Positions 35,190 to 43,801 of a stretch of DNA of 64,000 nt are shown here, piece by piece. How positions within the stretch are numbered: position 1 is the first letter of the stretch; each line of letters starts with the position of its first letter. A model generated the notes under the pieces. The model searched no databases, was not told where the DNA came from, and saw only the letters and a list, made by a program, of their open reading frames with translations. A program made the position numbers and the translations under genes. Source of the stretch: Alteromonas aestuariivivens (lineage in GTDB: Bacteria > Pseudomonadota > Gammaproteobacteria > Enterobacterales > Alteromonadaceae); assembly GCF_003367475.1 (NCBI RefSeq), contig NZ_QRHA01000007.1, forward strand, positions 62,001 to 126,000, read 5' to 3'.

Positions 35190-35242
35190 ATAGTTAAATG
35201 CTATCTCGACAATGTATATTTTTCTATAAATCTATCAGAGAC
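35190..35242 (+). promoter_or_regulatory. Second copy of the OxyR-like operator
   Basis: ATAG-N7-CTAT at 35190-35204, then CTATAAATCTATCAGAG at 35224-35240, with the same spacings as the element at 34343. The two elements agree at nearly all of these motif bases but differ in between, suggesting conserved protein contacts after a promoter-plus-gene duplication. Confidence 0.7.
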
Positions 35243-35298
35243 ACTGATGTTCAATCGAATCTTAAACTTATGTTAACAATTATAATTTCGGAGGTTCC

Positions 35299-35943
35299 AT
35301 GGAACATGTCATTTCTGGCGTCGCTAAATTCCAAGAGGAAGTGTTTCCAGGCAAGAAGGCTACATTCGCGAAGCTTGCAAACGGCCAAAGCCCGGAAGTC
35401 TTGTTTATCACCTGTGCTGATTCTCGTATCGACCCGAATCTGGTAACCCAGACAGGCCCGGGTGATTTGTTTATCTGCCGTAACGCGGGCAACATTGTAC
35501 CGCCACACAGCAACCAGACCGGAGGCATGACAGCTTCCATTGAGTTTGCTGTTGCGGCTCTGGGTGTGAGTCACATAGTGGTGTGCGGGCATACCGACTG
35601 TGGTGCGATGAAAGGTGCGCTTAACCCTCAGGGACTGGATGCATTGCCACATGTTAAAGAATGGCTGGGTCACTGCCGGGTTGCCACTGAAGTGGTGAAA
35701 GAGCGTTGTGGTGAACTGAATCATTCCCACCTGGATGAGGTAACCCGTGAAAACGTGGTTCAACAACTTCAGCACCTGCGTACTCACCCTGCGGTGGCGG
35801 CCAAGATTGCCACTGGTCAGGTAAAACTGCATGGCTGGGTTTATGACATCGAGAAAGGCGAAATTCTATGCTTCGATGAAGCTTCTCAAAGTTTCAACCC
35901 GATGGACGAGGTTTATGCGAAGCAGCAACTTGCTTCTGCTTAG
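35299..35943 (+). CDS. Beta-carbonic anhydrase 2
   Basis: The 214-residue paralogue of the preceding gene has zinc ligands Cys39 (CADSRID), His98 and Cys101 (CGHTDCGAMKG). Differences cluster in surface regions (for example NPQGLDALPHVKEW). It has its own copy of the operator upstream and GGAGG before ATG 35299. Thirty-three bases after it begins the SulP transporter, so it probably supplies or uses the bicarbonate that transporter moves. Confidence 0.95.
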   Translation: MEHVISGVAKFQEEVFPGKKATFAKLANGQSPEVLFITCADSRIDPNLVTQTGPGDLFICRNAGNIVPPHSNQTGGMTASIEFAVAALGVSHIVVCGHTDCGAMKGALNPQGLDALPHVKEWLGHCRVATEVVKERCGELNHSHLDEVTRENVVQQLQHLRTHPAVAAKIATGQVKLHGWVYDIEKGEILCFDEASQSFNPMDEVYAKQQLASA

Positions 35944-35976
35944 TTCTGCATTGCATTCCAAATCAGGAGAAGGTTC

Positions 35977-37626
35977 ATGATGAAATTGGATTTGTCCAAT
36001 CTGCGTGGTGACATTACCGGTGGGGTAACCGCCGGCGTTGTCGCCTTGCCGCTGGCTCTGGCGTTGGGCGTCGCCTCAGGTCTGGGCCCTATGGCTGGCC
36101 TTTATGGTGCTATCGCAGTAGGTTTTTTTGCTGCATTGTTTGGCGGAACGCCATCCCAGATTTCTGGCCCCACCGGCCCCATGGTGGTGGTTCTGGCAGG
36201 CTTGTTTGCCAGCTTGTCAGGTGATGCTTCGCTGATATTCACGGCTGTAATGTTGGCCGGATTATTTCAGATTCTGTTTGGCTTCCTGGGCATCGGTCAA
36301 TACATCCGACTTGTTCCGTATCCGGTAATATCCGGGTTTATGACCGGTATCGGGGCCATCATAATCATATTGCAGCTCAGCCCATTGCTGGGGCATGACT
36401 CACCAAGCGGCACCATAGGTGCTTTAAGCTATTTGCCCACCGCTCTGTCAAATATTGATTATGCGACATTGGGTTTGGGAATTGGCTCATTAATTATTGC
36501 CCTGAAGTGGCCTCCAGCTCTGGGTAAATATATACCAGGTCCTCTGGCCGCATTGATCATCGGCACTCTTGTCGCACTGACAATGTCAAATATACCGGTT
36601 CTGGGAGACATTCCAACAGGGCTTCCTAGCCTGCATATGCCAGTGTTTGAACAGTCTATGTTCTGGTTGGTGCTGGAAGCAGCGTTTATTTTGGCACTGC
36701 TGGGGGCGATAGACAGCCTGCTGACCTCTCTGGTAGCCGATAACATGACCCGAACCCGTCATGACAGTAAAAAGGAATTGATTGGTCAGGGGATCGGCAA
36801 CACCGTAGCTGGCCTGATTGGCGGCATTGCCGGCGCCGGGGCGACCATGCGTACTGTGGTGAATATCCGCAGTGGAGGTAAGCAGCGCTTGTCGGGAATG
36901 ATCCACGCTCTGGTTCTGCTGGCGGTGGTTCTGGGGTTGAGCCCTCTGGCGGCCAATATCCCTCATGCGGTACTGGCGGGCATTTTGGTGAAAGTGGGTC
37001 TGGACATCATCGACTGGAGTTACATTAAGCGCGCTCACCAAGGGCCTCGTTGGGATTTTGCCTTGATGGTTCTTGTGCTGGGTCTTACCGTATTTGTTGA
37101 CTTGATTACCGCTGTTGGCGTTGGTGTTGTGCTTGCGGCCTTGGCTTACGTGAGACAGGTTGCACATCTTCAAATTGAAGAACTGAAGAAAATTCCAGAA
37201 ACGCTCAATGATCCGGAAGAAAATGCTCTGCTTGCCAAAGCCAAGGGCAAGGTCAACATCTTCAGTTTTGGCGGCCCTTTAAGCTTTGGAGCGGCCGCAG
37301 ACCTTGGTCACCATGTGCGGGAGAAAGTGAAACCGGGCTCTCAAGTTCTGATACTGGACTTTGCCAGAGTACCGGCCATGGATGTTTCAGCGGCGATGGC
37401 AGTGGAAAATGTCACAGCCGATGCCATTGCTGCAGGTCGCACACTGTTTATCTGTGCAGCGAGTAAAGAAGTGCAGCAAGTGCTCGACGGTATTAACGCA
37501 CATCAGTCCGGGGTTCAGGTTTTTGAAACGCGTCATCAGGCGTTGCACAAAGCCCTGGAGGTGATTGACTCAAAGAAGTCGGATAAAGCCAGCGCCGTTA
37601 GCGGTGAAATGGCTCAGGCCTCATAA
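35977..37626 (+). CDS. SulP-family anion (probably bicarbonate) transporter
   Basis: The 549-residue SulP/SLC26 protein has the N-terminal signature DITGGVTAGVVALPLALALGVASG, the GPTGPM motif, about 12 membrane segments, and a C-terminal STAS domain (about residues 425-530, QVLILDFARVPAMDVSAAMAVE). SulP proteins carry sulfate, bicarbonate or dicarboxylates. Its place behind two carbonic anhydrase genes favours bicarbonate, as in BicA-type systems; this is inference. AGGAGAAGG precedes ATG 35977. Confidence 0.88.
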   Translation: MMKLDLSNLRGDITGGVTAGVVALPLALALGVASGLGPMAGLYGAIAVGFFAALFGGTPSQISGPTGPMVVVLAGLFASLSGDASLIFTAVMLAGLFQILFGFLGIGQYIRLVPYPVISGFMTGIGAIIIILQLSPLLGHDSPSGTIGALSYLPTALSNIDYATLGLGIGSLIIALKWPPALGKYIPGPLAALIIGTLVALTMSNIPVLGDIPTGLPSLHMPVFEQSMFWLVLEAAFILALLGAIDSLLTSLVADNMTRTRHDSKKELIGQGIGNTVAGLIGGIAGAGATMRTVVNIRSGGKQRLSGMIHALVLLAVVLGLSPLAANIPHAVLAGILVKVGLDIIDWSYIKRAHQGPRWDFALMVLVLGLTVFVDLITAVGVGVVLAALAYVRQVAHLQIEELKKIPETLNDPEENALLAKAKGKVNIFSFGGPLSFGAAADLGHHVREKVKPGSQVLILDFARVPAMDVSAAMAVENVTADAIAAGRTLFICAASKEVQQVLDGINAHQSGVQVFETRHQALHKALEVIDSKKSDKASAVSGEMAQAS

Positions 37627-37647
37627 TACTTTTTCAAGTTAAGTCCC

Positions 37648-37680
37648 AAAGGCCACTTCAACTCAGAAGTGGCCTTTTTT
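37648..37680. terminator. Bidirectional terminator
   Basis: AAAGGCCACTTC, loop AACTCA, GAAGTGGCCTTTTTT: a strong stem with a T-run for the SulP transcript. On the minus strand the stop codon of the acyltransferase-like gene lies in the loop region, with an A-run becoming a T-run farther on. Confidence 0.9.
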
Positions 37681-38859
37681 GTTTTCGGGGCTCGATATCA
37701 ACTGAGCGCGAAAAGTTGCATTAAATGGCAAAACATTATGTGCCTGATGATAGTAATTGGTTATAACCGGGGCTTCCCTATCCAAAAATTCACCGACTGC
37801 TGCGTCGAATTCAGAAGCAAACAATCGGTGGAGTGAGCAACAATAGATGGGCTCAAAACCACGCAGTATCTTGTGCTCACCCTGTGTTCCCGGGTTGAAC
37901 AGGGGAATGCGGTTTTCTATCGCAAATTCAATACCCTGAAAGTAACAACATTCAAAATGCAATCCATTGACGTCTCTTAGGCTCCCCCAGTACCGACCGT
38001 AAAGTCCCTTGTCGTCATAAAGAAACAGGGCACTGGCAACGGGCACATCGCCCTGACGCGCAATAACCAGCATCAGCCGGTTTTTCAGGGTTTTCAGCAA
38101 GTGTTCAAAGAACTCCTGATTTAGGTAACCGGTATGGCCACTGCGTTTTAAATAGGTTTGTTGATAGCAGCTCAGAAAAAATGCCATGTCCTGCGGGCGA
38201 ATCTGCCCGTCGCCCCGTCGTTCAATGCAAATACCACTGGCCTGTAGGAATTGACGGGATTTGCGGATGTCTTTGCGCTTCCTTGAGGTCAATGCGGATA
38301 AGAACCCATCGAAGTCGGTGTAATCGTAGTTGTGCCACTGGAACTGCACACTCCATCTGGCCCGATACCCAGCGTGACAGGCATTGTGTCGTTCAAAATC
38401 CTGTGCGAACAACAGGTGGCAGGATGATGCGCCAAATTGTTCAAGGCGACCTGCCTGTTCAAGTAATTTCTCCACAATGATCTGTTTGTCAGCGTTGGGG
38501 TGAATCAGCATTCTGGGGCCGGTTACAGGCGTGAAAGGAACGGCTGAAATCCACTTTGGATAATAGTTCAGCCCATGATGATGATACGCGTTGGCCCAGC
38601 TGTGATCGAACACGTATTCGCCGTAACTGTCTGACTTCAGGTAGCCCGGCATGGCGCCGACCAAAGTTCCGTGACGATGTACGGTAATAAAATGAGGTTG
38701 CCAACCGGTGGTGCCGCCGACACAGCCACAGGTTTCAAGCCCGTTTAAAAACGAATATTGTAGAAATGGTCCACAGTGTTGCGCCAGAGCTTGCCATTGA
38801 TCTTGTGGGATAGGGGCAATGCCAGCGCTGAAGTTAGTCAGGTATTCGCTCGTTTGCAT
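37663..38859 (-). CDS. GNAT/FemAB-like acyltransferase (DUF482-type)
   Basis: The 398-residue protein fits the COG3146/DUF482 group, which has a tandem acyltransferase fold related to FemAB. Recognisable parts are FLQYSFLNGLETCGCVGGTTGWQPHF, the RKRKDIRKSR segment, and GRYWGSLRDVNGLHFECCYFQGIEFAIEN. The substrate is not known for this family. It ends inside the terminator hairpin of the SulP gene and is divergent from recX with 84 bases between. Confidence 0.75.
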   Translation of the reverse strand: MQTSEYLTNFSAGIAPIPQDQWQALAQHCGPFLQYSFLNGLETCGCVGGTTGWQPHFITVHRHGTLVGAMPGYLKSDSYGEYVFDHSWANAYHHHGLNYYPKWISAVPFTPVTGPRMLIHPNADKQIIVEKLLEQAGRLEQFGASSCHLLFAQDFERHNACHAGYRARWSVQFQWHNYDYTDFDGFLSALTSRKRKDIRKSRQFLQASGICIERRGDGQIRPQDMAFFLSCYQQTYLKRSGHTGYLNQEFFEHLLKTLKNRLMLVIARQGDVPVASALFLYDDKGLYGRYWGSLRDVNGLHFECCYFQGIEFAIENRIPLFNPGTQGEHKILRGFEPIYCCSLHRLFASEFDAAVGEFLDREAPVITNYYHQAHNVLPFNATFRAQLISSPENKKGHF

Positions 38860-38943
38860 AGAAGATCCGTTGCGATAAATGCCCGTTTGTCCGAAGATGG
38901 CCGGTTGCAGGTATTTAGACTGATTCCAGCCAAGGGCATTACC

Positions 38944-39393
38944 ATGTCAGATTCCAATCGAAAAATCATTATTGACGCAATTACCCGTATGCTCGCACGG
39001 CGGGAGCACAGTGCGGTTGAAATTATTCGCAAGCTCGCTGACAAGGGCATAGGAGAGCAGGACAGCCGGGGGGCCGTTGAAGAGTTTCGCAGCGCTGGTA
39101 TTCAGAGTGATTACCGATTTGCGGAAATGAAAATTCGCGCCGCGTACAACAAAGGGCAGGGACCGCAAAGGATAATAGGTGAATTGGCGCAACATAAAAT
39201 CAGCGGTGATTGTATCAAAATGGCAATGGATGAATTAAGCCTAGACTGGTTTGCCTTGGCTGCTCGGGTCAGGGAAAAAAAGTTTGGTGAACAACTGCCA
39301 GAGGATTTCAGGCAACGTCAAAAACAGCAGCAGTTTTTGCAGTATCGGGGCTTTAGTTCAGAACACATTCAGGAAGCGGTAAATGGTGACTAA
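38944..39393 (+). CDS. recX: Regulatory protein RecX
   Basis: RecX modulates RecA filaments. The 149-residue helical protein shows the family pattern MLARREHSAVEIIRKLADKGI, RIIGELAQHKISGDCI and the final RGFSSEHIQEAV. The frame is open upstream to 38776, but ATG 38944 gives the normal N-terminus and length. In most gammaproteobacteria recA stands directly before recX; here that place is held by the opposite-strand acyltransferase gene. The alaS and csrA genes follow as usual. Confidence 0.9.
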   Translation: MSDSNRKIIIDAITRMLARREHSAVEIIRKLADKGIGEQDSRGAVEEFRSAGIQSDYRFAEMKIRAAYNKGQGPQRIIGELAQHKISGDCIKMAMDELSLDWFALAARVREKKFGEQLPEDFRQRQKQQQFLQYRGFSSEHIQEAVNGD

Positions 39394-39554
39394 AATCAAC
39401 CCAATCCCTTAACAATACCGTATATTCCATGCTATCGTTGCGCCCTTCCGGAAGGTATGTCCGGCCGAATGCCAAAGCGGGCTCAGGCTGAATCGAACGC
39501 CGAATCGGAATCAACATCTATTGTGACTGTTTGAAATAGGAAGTTAGGATCTCA

Positions 39555-42152
39555 ATGACATTATCAACTGCTGACATTCGCCAAAAGTTCATCGATTATT
39601 TCAAGACACATGGCCATCAGCCAGTGGCAAGTTCATCGCTGGTACCCGCAGATGATCCTACCCTGTTGTTTACCAACGCCGGTATGAACCAGTTTAAAGA
39701 TGTGTTCCTTGGCAGCGAAAAGCGCTCCTATAGCCGGGCGGTATCATCGCAGCGCTGCGTGCGCGCCGGTGGCAAGCACAATGACCTGGAAAATGTGGGT
39801 TATACCGCACGTCACCATACCTTTTTCGAAATGCTGGGTAACTTCAGCTTTGGTGATTACTTTAAAAAGGAAGCGATTGAATTTTCTTGGAATTTCCTGA
39901 CCCAGGAATTAAAGCTGCCCAAAGACAAGTTGCTGGTTACCGTATTCGCAGAAGACGACGAAGCGTTCGATATCTGGGAAAAACACATTGGTGTTCCCAA
40001 AGAAAAAATTATCCGTATCAATACCTCAGATAACTTCTGGTCAATGGGCGATACCGGCCCCTGTGGCCCCTGTTCTGAGATATTTTACGACCACGGTGCG
40101 CATATCTGGGGAGGCCCTCCCGGTACTCCGGAAGAAGATGGCGATCGCTTTATTGAGATCTGGAACCTGGTTTTCATGCAGTTCAACAAGCAGTCTGATG
40201 GCACCATGGAACCCTTGCCCAAGCCGTCTATCGATACCGGCATGGGGCTTGAGCGTATTTCTGCAATCATGCAAAACGTGCACAGCAACTATGAAATTGA
40301 TCTGTTCCAGAACCTGATCAAAGCTGCTGCTGATGTAGTAGGCACCACTGATCTTGAAGACAAATCCCTGCGGGTGATTGCGGATCATATCCGTTCCTGC
40401 GGATTTTTGGTGTGTGATGGCGTAATGCCAAGCAATGAAGGCCGTGGCTACGTGCTGAGACGCATTATTCGCCGGGCTGTACGCCATGGCTATAAACTGG
40501 GCGCCAGTGACATTTTCTTCTACAAACTGGTGGCAGCTCTGTGTAATGAAATGGGCCAGGCCTACCCGGAACTGGTTGATCAACAACCGGTGATTGAAAA
40601 AGTATTGCGCGTTGAAGAAGAGCAGTTCAGTAAGACCCTTGCCCGCGGTATGGCGATGTTGAACGACACACTGGCCGGCCTTGAAGGCGACACTGTACCT
40701 GGCGACGTTGTGTTTAAACTTTATGATACCTATGGTTTTCCGGTTGACCTTACCAATGACGTTGCCCGTGAACAGGATTTGAAGATTGATGAAGCCGGAT
40801 TTGAGGCGGCCATGCAGGCTCAGCGTGAACGGGCACAGCAAGCCAGCCAGTTCGGAACCAATTACAATGAAATGCTCCGCATCGACCAGCAGACCGAGTT
40901 TACGGGTTACAGTGGAGTGGAAGGGCAAGGTAAGGTTGTCGAGCTGATTTTTGACAACCAGTTATGTGACAGCCTTCAGGATGGTCAGGAAGGTGTTGTG
41001 GTGCTTGACCAGACTCCGTTTTATGCAGAATCCGGCGGTCAGATTGGTGACAAGGGCATTCTGAAAGTTGCCAATGGTGAGTTTGCGGTCACCGATACCC
41101 AAAAGATGGGTAACGCTTTTGCTCACAGAGGGAGAGTTATCGGTGAAATTCGCAAAGGTGAAACGGTAACCGCGACGGTGGATGCATCAAACCGTGATGC
41201 AATTAAAAAGAACCATAGCGCAACCCACTTGTTGCATGCCGCGCTGCGGGAAATTCTGGGTGAACACGTTACCCAGAAAGGCTCTTTGGTGGAAGCGTCT
41301 CGAATGCGTTTTGACTTTTCCCATTTTGAAGGGGTTACCGCTGATCAGTTGCAGCACATTGAAGCACGGGTTAACGAGGAAATTCGTGCGAACCACCAGT
41401 TAAATACTGAACTGATGGAGTTGGATGAAGCCAAGGCCTCGGGTGCCATGGCCCTGTTTGGTGAAAAATACGATGAGAAGGTTCGGGTTGTGACCATGGG
41501 CAACTTCTCGGTTGAGCTGTGCGGGGGAACTCACGTAGCCCGTACCGGTGAAATTGGCCTTTTCAAGATCATTGCTGAAAGTGGTATTGCTTCGGGCGTG
41601 CGCCGCATAGAGGCAATAACCGGTGAAGCTGCCGTTGCCTACGTCCAAAGCCAGCAAAGCCTGTTGAACAGGCTTGGTGGTTTGTTAAAAACGGATGCTC
41701 AGGGGCTTTACGAACGCGTTTGCGGCTTGCAGACACAAAACAAAGAACTGGAAAAAGCGCTCAATAGCGCCAAGCAAAAACTGGTTAGCCAGCAGGGCGC
41801 TGACATGCTCAGCCAGGCAAAGGACATCAATGGCGTGAAGGTTCTGGTTGCCCAGTTGGAGGGTGTCGAGGCCAAAGCGCTGCGTGGCATGATGGACGAC
41901 TTAAAAAACCGGATTGGTGAAGGCGTACTGGTGCTGGGAGTTGCTGCAGATGGAAAAGTTAATCTGATTGCCGGTGTAACCCAGGGTCTCACCAATAAGG
42001 TGAAAGCGGGTGAGCTGGTGAATATGGTTGCCGCCCAGGTGGGTGGAAAAGGTGGTGGTCGGCCCGATATGGCGCAAGCTGGCGGTGATTCTCCAGAAAA
42101 TCTGGCTTCTGCCCTTGAGTCTGTTACCCCTTGGTTGGCAGATAAGCTATAA
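39555..42152 (+). CDS. alaS: Alanine--tRNA ligase
   Basis: AlaRS charges tRNA-Ala. The 865-residue protein has the catalytic N-terminal domain ([50 protein letters not shown]), the editing domain with the zinc motif [11 protein letters not shown] plus [10 protein letters not shown], and a C-terminal Ala-type domain with [15 protein letters not shown]. Length is normal. ATG 39555 follows GGAAGTTAGGA. Confidence 0.98.
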   Translation: MTLSTADIRQKFIDYFKTHGHQPVASSSLVPADDPTLLFTNAGMNQFKDVFLGSEKRSYSRAVSSQRCVRAGGKHNDLENVGYTARHHTFFEMLGNFSFGDYFKKEAIEFSWNFLTQELKLPKDKLLVTVFAEDDEAFDIWEKHIGVPKEKIIRINTSDNFWSMGDTGPCGPCSEIFYDHGAHIWGGPPGTPEEDGDRFIEIWNLVFMQFNKQSDGTMEPLPKPSIDTGMGLERISAIMQNVHSNYEIDLFQNLIKAAADVVGTTDLEDKSLRVIADHIRSCGFLVCDGVMPSNEGRGYVLRRIIRRAVRHGYKLGASDIFFYKLVAALCNEMGQAYPELVDQQPVIEKVLRVEEEQFSKTLARGMAMLNDTLAGLEGDTVPGDVVFKLYDTYGFPVDLTNDVAREQDLKIDEAGFEAAMQAQRERAQQASQFGTNYNEMLRIDQQTEFTGYSGVEGQGKVVELIFDNQLCDSLQDGQEGVVVLDQTPFYAESGGQIGDKGILKVANGEFAVTDTQKMGNAFAHRGRVIGEIRKGETVTATVDASNRDAIKKNHSATHLLHAALREILGEHVTQKGSLVEASRMRFDFSHFEGVTADQLQHIEARVNEEIRANHQLNTELMELDEAKASGAMALFGEKYDEKVRVVTMGNFSVELCGGTHVARTGEIGLFKIIAESGIASGVRRIEAITGEAAVAYVQSQQSLLNRLGGLLKTDAQGLYERVCGLQTQNKELEKALNSAKQKLVSQQGADMLSQAKDINGVKVLVAQLEGVEAKALRGMMDDLKNRIGEGVLVLGVAADGKVNLIAGVTQGLTNKVKAGELVNMVAAQVGGKGGGRPDMAQAGGDSPENLASALESVTPWLADKL

Positions 42153-42201
42153 TCCTCTCTGTGTTAATAAACGGTGAGTCTTTGAAGTGACACAAAGACA
42201 G

Positions 42202-42288
42202 GGAATCACTGTTGCCAGCACCGGGTCGTGCCGGTGGACTGGCGGGAATCAAGGGATATGTTCTTAAGTAAGGATCAGGAGCAAGCGA
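42202..42288 (+). promoter_or_regulatory. csrA leader with six GGA motifs
   Basis: GGA occurs at 42202, 42236, 42245, 42254, 42272 and 42278, the last in the AGGAG ribosome site nine bases before ATG 42289. CACCGG-GTCGTG-CCGGTG (42219-42236) forms a strong hairpin extended by GCCAG/CTGGC. CsrA binds GGA in or near hairpin loops, and autoregulation through the leader is known in E. coli. Binding here is inferred. Confidence 0.5.
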
Positions 42289-42486
42289 ATGCTTATATTG
42301 ACTCGTCGTGTTGGTGAAACTCTTATGGTTGGTGACGATGTAACCGTGACTGTACTTGGAGTGAAGGGGAATCAGGTGCGTATTGGAGTAAACGCTCCAA
42401 AGGAAGTCTCAGTCCACCGGGAAGAAATTTATATGCGCATCCAGGCGGAGAAGAGTGGCCAGCCTGGCAGCCCAGATAAAGAGTAA
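42289..42486 (+). CDS. csrA: Carbon storage regulator CsrA
   Basis: CsrA is a small RNA-binding dimer that controls translation of metabolic, motility and biofilm genes. The 65-residue protein begins [52 protein letters not shown], the complete family core including Leu4 and Arg44. It stands after alaS as in most relatives. Confidence 0.98.
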   Translation: MLILTRRVGETLMVGDDVTVTVLGVKGNQVRIGVNAPKEVSVHREEIYMRIQAEKSGQPGSPDKE

Positions 42487-42500
42487 CCAAAACGTTAGTA

Positions 42501-42527
42501 AAGGCTGGTTTGTACCAGCCTTTTTTA
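42501..42527 (+). terminator. Terminator after csrA
   Basis: AAGGCTGG, loop TTTGTA, CCAGCCTTTTTT: a compact GC-rich stem and a T-run 15 bases after the csrA stop. The 240 bases from here to the tRNA-like sequence show no gene; TTGACT at 42726 may be a -35 element for the tRNA group. Confidence 0.93.
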
Positions 42528-42768
42528 GTTTCAGCATCAAACTGCCAATTGTGAAGAGTGTTGTGCTGAGCTGAGACGGAAATTTACCCATCTACCATTT
42601 TCACACCTTTACTGTGCTCATACATGAATTCCATGACTCATGGGGTTAGTTTGGTACTGGCTTGGTGTTTTTTTGCCCTATTGTCTAAAATGCCGTCAGG
42701 TGTGCTTAATTCTGCTAAAAAAGGTTTGACTTCCCTGAGCGAATCATTAAACTGCGGCTCCACGTTAA

Positions 42769-42840
42769 GGAGAGGTCTCCGAGCGGATTAAAACGCTCCC
42801 GAGCTAAGGGAGAGTAGGGTTTCAGGCTCTATGGAAGTTA
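42769..42840 (+). pseudogene. Degenerate tRNA-Ser-like sequence
   Basis: The sequence starts GGAGAGGT like the true tRNA-Ser at 42907, has a D-arm-like CCGAGCGGATTAAAA, and an anticodon stem CTCCC/GGGAG with loop GAGCTAA (GCT at the anticodon place, but A instead of the invariant T33). The T-arm GGTTCGAATCC is lost and no matching 3' acceptor strand or CCA follows. It looks like a decayed duplicate of tRNA-Ser(GCT). Confidence 0.55.
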
Positions 42841-42906
42841 TAATCTAAATACGCTCAAAGCGTAAACGAAGCTCTCTGATACGTTGTCAAACGTTAAGTT
42901 TGTTCC

Positions 42907-42999
<93 letters not shown>

Positions 43000-43035
43000 T
43001 GATTTCGTTGGCGTGGCAACCAACATAAGTTTTGC

Positions 43036-43112
43036 GCGTGCGTAGCTCAGCTGGATAGAGTACCTGGCTACGAACCAGGCGGTCGGAGGTTCGAATCCTT
43101 CCGCACGCGCCA
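43036..43112 (+). tRNA. tRNA-Arg (ACG), copy 1
   Basis: 77 bases with CCA: acceptor GCGTGCG/CGCACGC, anticodon stem CCTGG/CCAGG with loop CTACGAA (ACG), T-arm GGAGGTTCGAATCCTTC. The A34 would be edited to inosine to read CGN codons. Confidence 0.96.
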
Positions 43113-43159
43113 CTTAATTTTTGCCACCTTTTACACTAAACTGTAAAAGTACGTTTTAT

Positions 43160-43236
43160 GCGTGTGTAGCTCAGCTGGATAGAGTACCTGGCTACGAACC
43201 AGGCGGTCGGAGGTTCGAATCCTTCCACACGCGCCA
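43160..43236 (+). tRNA. tRNA-Arg (ACG), copy 2
   Basis: Same length and body as copy 1. The acceptor is GCGTGTG/CACACGC: one base pair of copy 1 (C-G) is changed to T-A on both sides, a compensated difference that keeps the stem. Confidence 0.96.
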
Positions 43237-43245
43237 TTTACAGAA

Positions 43246-43273
43246 AAGGCTCACCATCAGGTGGGCCTTTTTT
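43246..43273 (+). terminator. Terminator of the tRNA group
   Basis: AAGGCTCACC, loop ATCA, GGTGGGCCTTTTTT, nine bases after the second tRNA-Arg. The pairing includes one G-T pair. Confidence 0.9.
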
Positions 43274-43388
43274 GTGCTCGCCCTTTCGACGGTTTGTTGT
43301 GATATCTCCCGGAAGGCTATTGCCTGATACCCTGTCAAGACAACAAAGATCAACAGGCCCCGACCATTTCTTACTGTTTTTGCATAAA

Positions 43389-43430
43389 CACCATTAATTA
43401 TGAAAATTAATTCACTCATAATGGTTTTTT
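43389..43430 (+). other. AT-rich hairpin before oadG
   Basis: ATTATGA and TCATAAT pair around a 12-base loop, and alternatively ACCATTA pairs with TAATGGT, followed by TTTTTTA. It may be a weak terminator for upstream transcription or an attenuator of the oad operon. The remaining space 43274-43516 shows nothing else clear. Confidence 0.35.
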
Positions 43431-43516
43431 ATTCAGTTTGGCGGGGCTCGGAGTTGTGTTTTCCCTGCTCACATGTTACTTATCTACATCTCAAAATTGC
43501 TTGAACGGAAATTGGC

Positions 43517-43783
43517 ATGGCAGCAGAATCCATTAACGACTTGCTCTTCGAAGCCGGAACACTTCTGGTGGTGGGCATGTGTGTTGTATTTGCGTTTTTA
43601 GGGCTGCTCATTGTTGGCATAAACCTTATCGCATGGTTCTGCCGCAAGTTTCCCGGTCAGGAACCTCAAACGCCGCTTAGAGCGTCAAAGCCAAAATCAC
43701 CTTCGACAGATCACGGATTGAGCGATCACGTTGTCGCTGCCATCAGTGCAGCAGTGCACTCGCATCATAAAAAGAACCAATAG
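43517..43783 (+). CDS. oadG: Oxaloacetate decarboxylase Na+ pump, gamma subunit
   Basis: OadG is the small membrane subunit that holds the alpha and beta subunits of the sodium pump together. The 88-residue protein has one membrane helix at about residues 16-38 (LLVVGMCVVFAFLGLLIVGINLIAW), a basic/Pro-rich cytoplasmic tail and a C-terminal HxHHKK stretch of the sort that binds zinc. Its place ahead of oadA-oadB secures the call, as sequence conservation in the family is low. Confidence 0.88.
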   Translation: MAAESINDLLFEAGTLLVVGMCVVFAFLGLLIVGINLIAWFCRKFPGQEPQTPLRASKPKSPSTDHGLSDHVVAAISAAVHSHHKKNQ

Positions 43784-43801
43784 AACACACTAGGAGTTAC
43801 C

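Noticed and set aside
40041-40928. 295-codon minus-strand open frame inside alaS
   Set aside because: It is antisense to highly conserved AlaRS catalytic and middle domains; its His/Gln-rich product resembles no protein.
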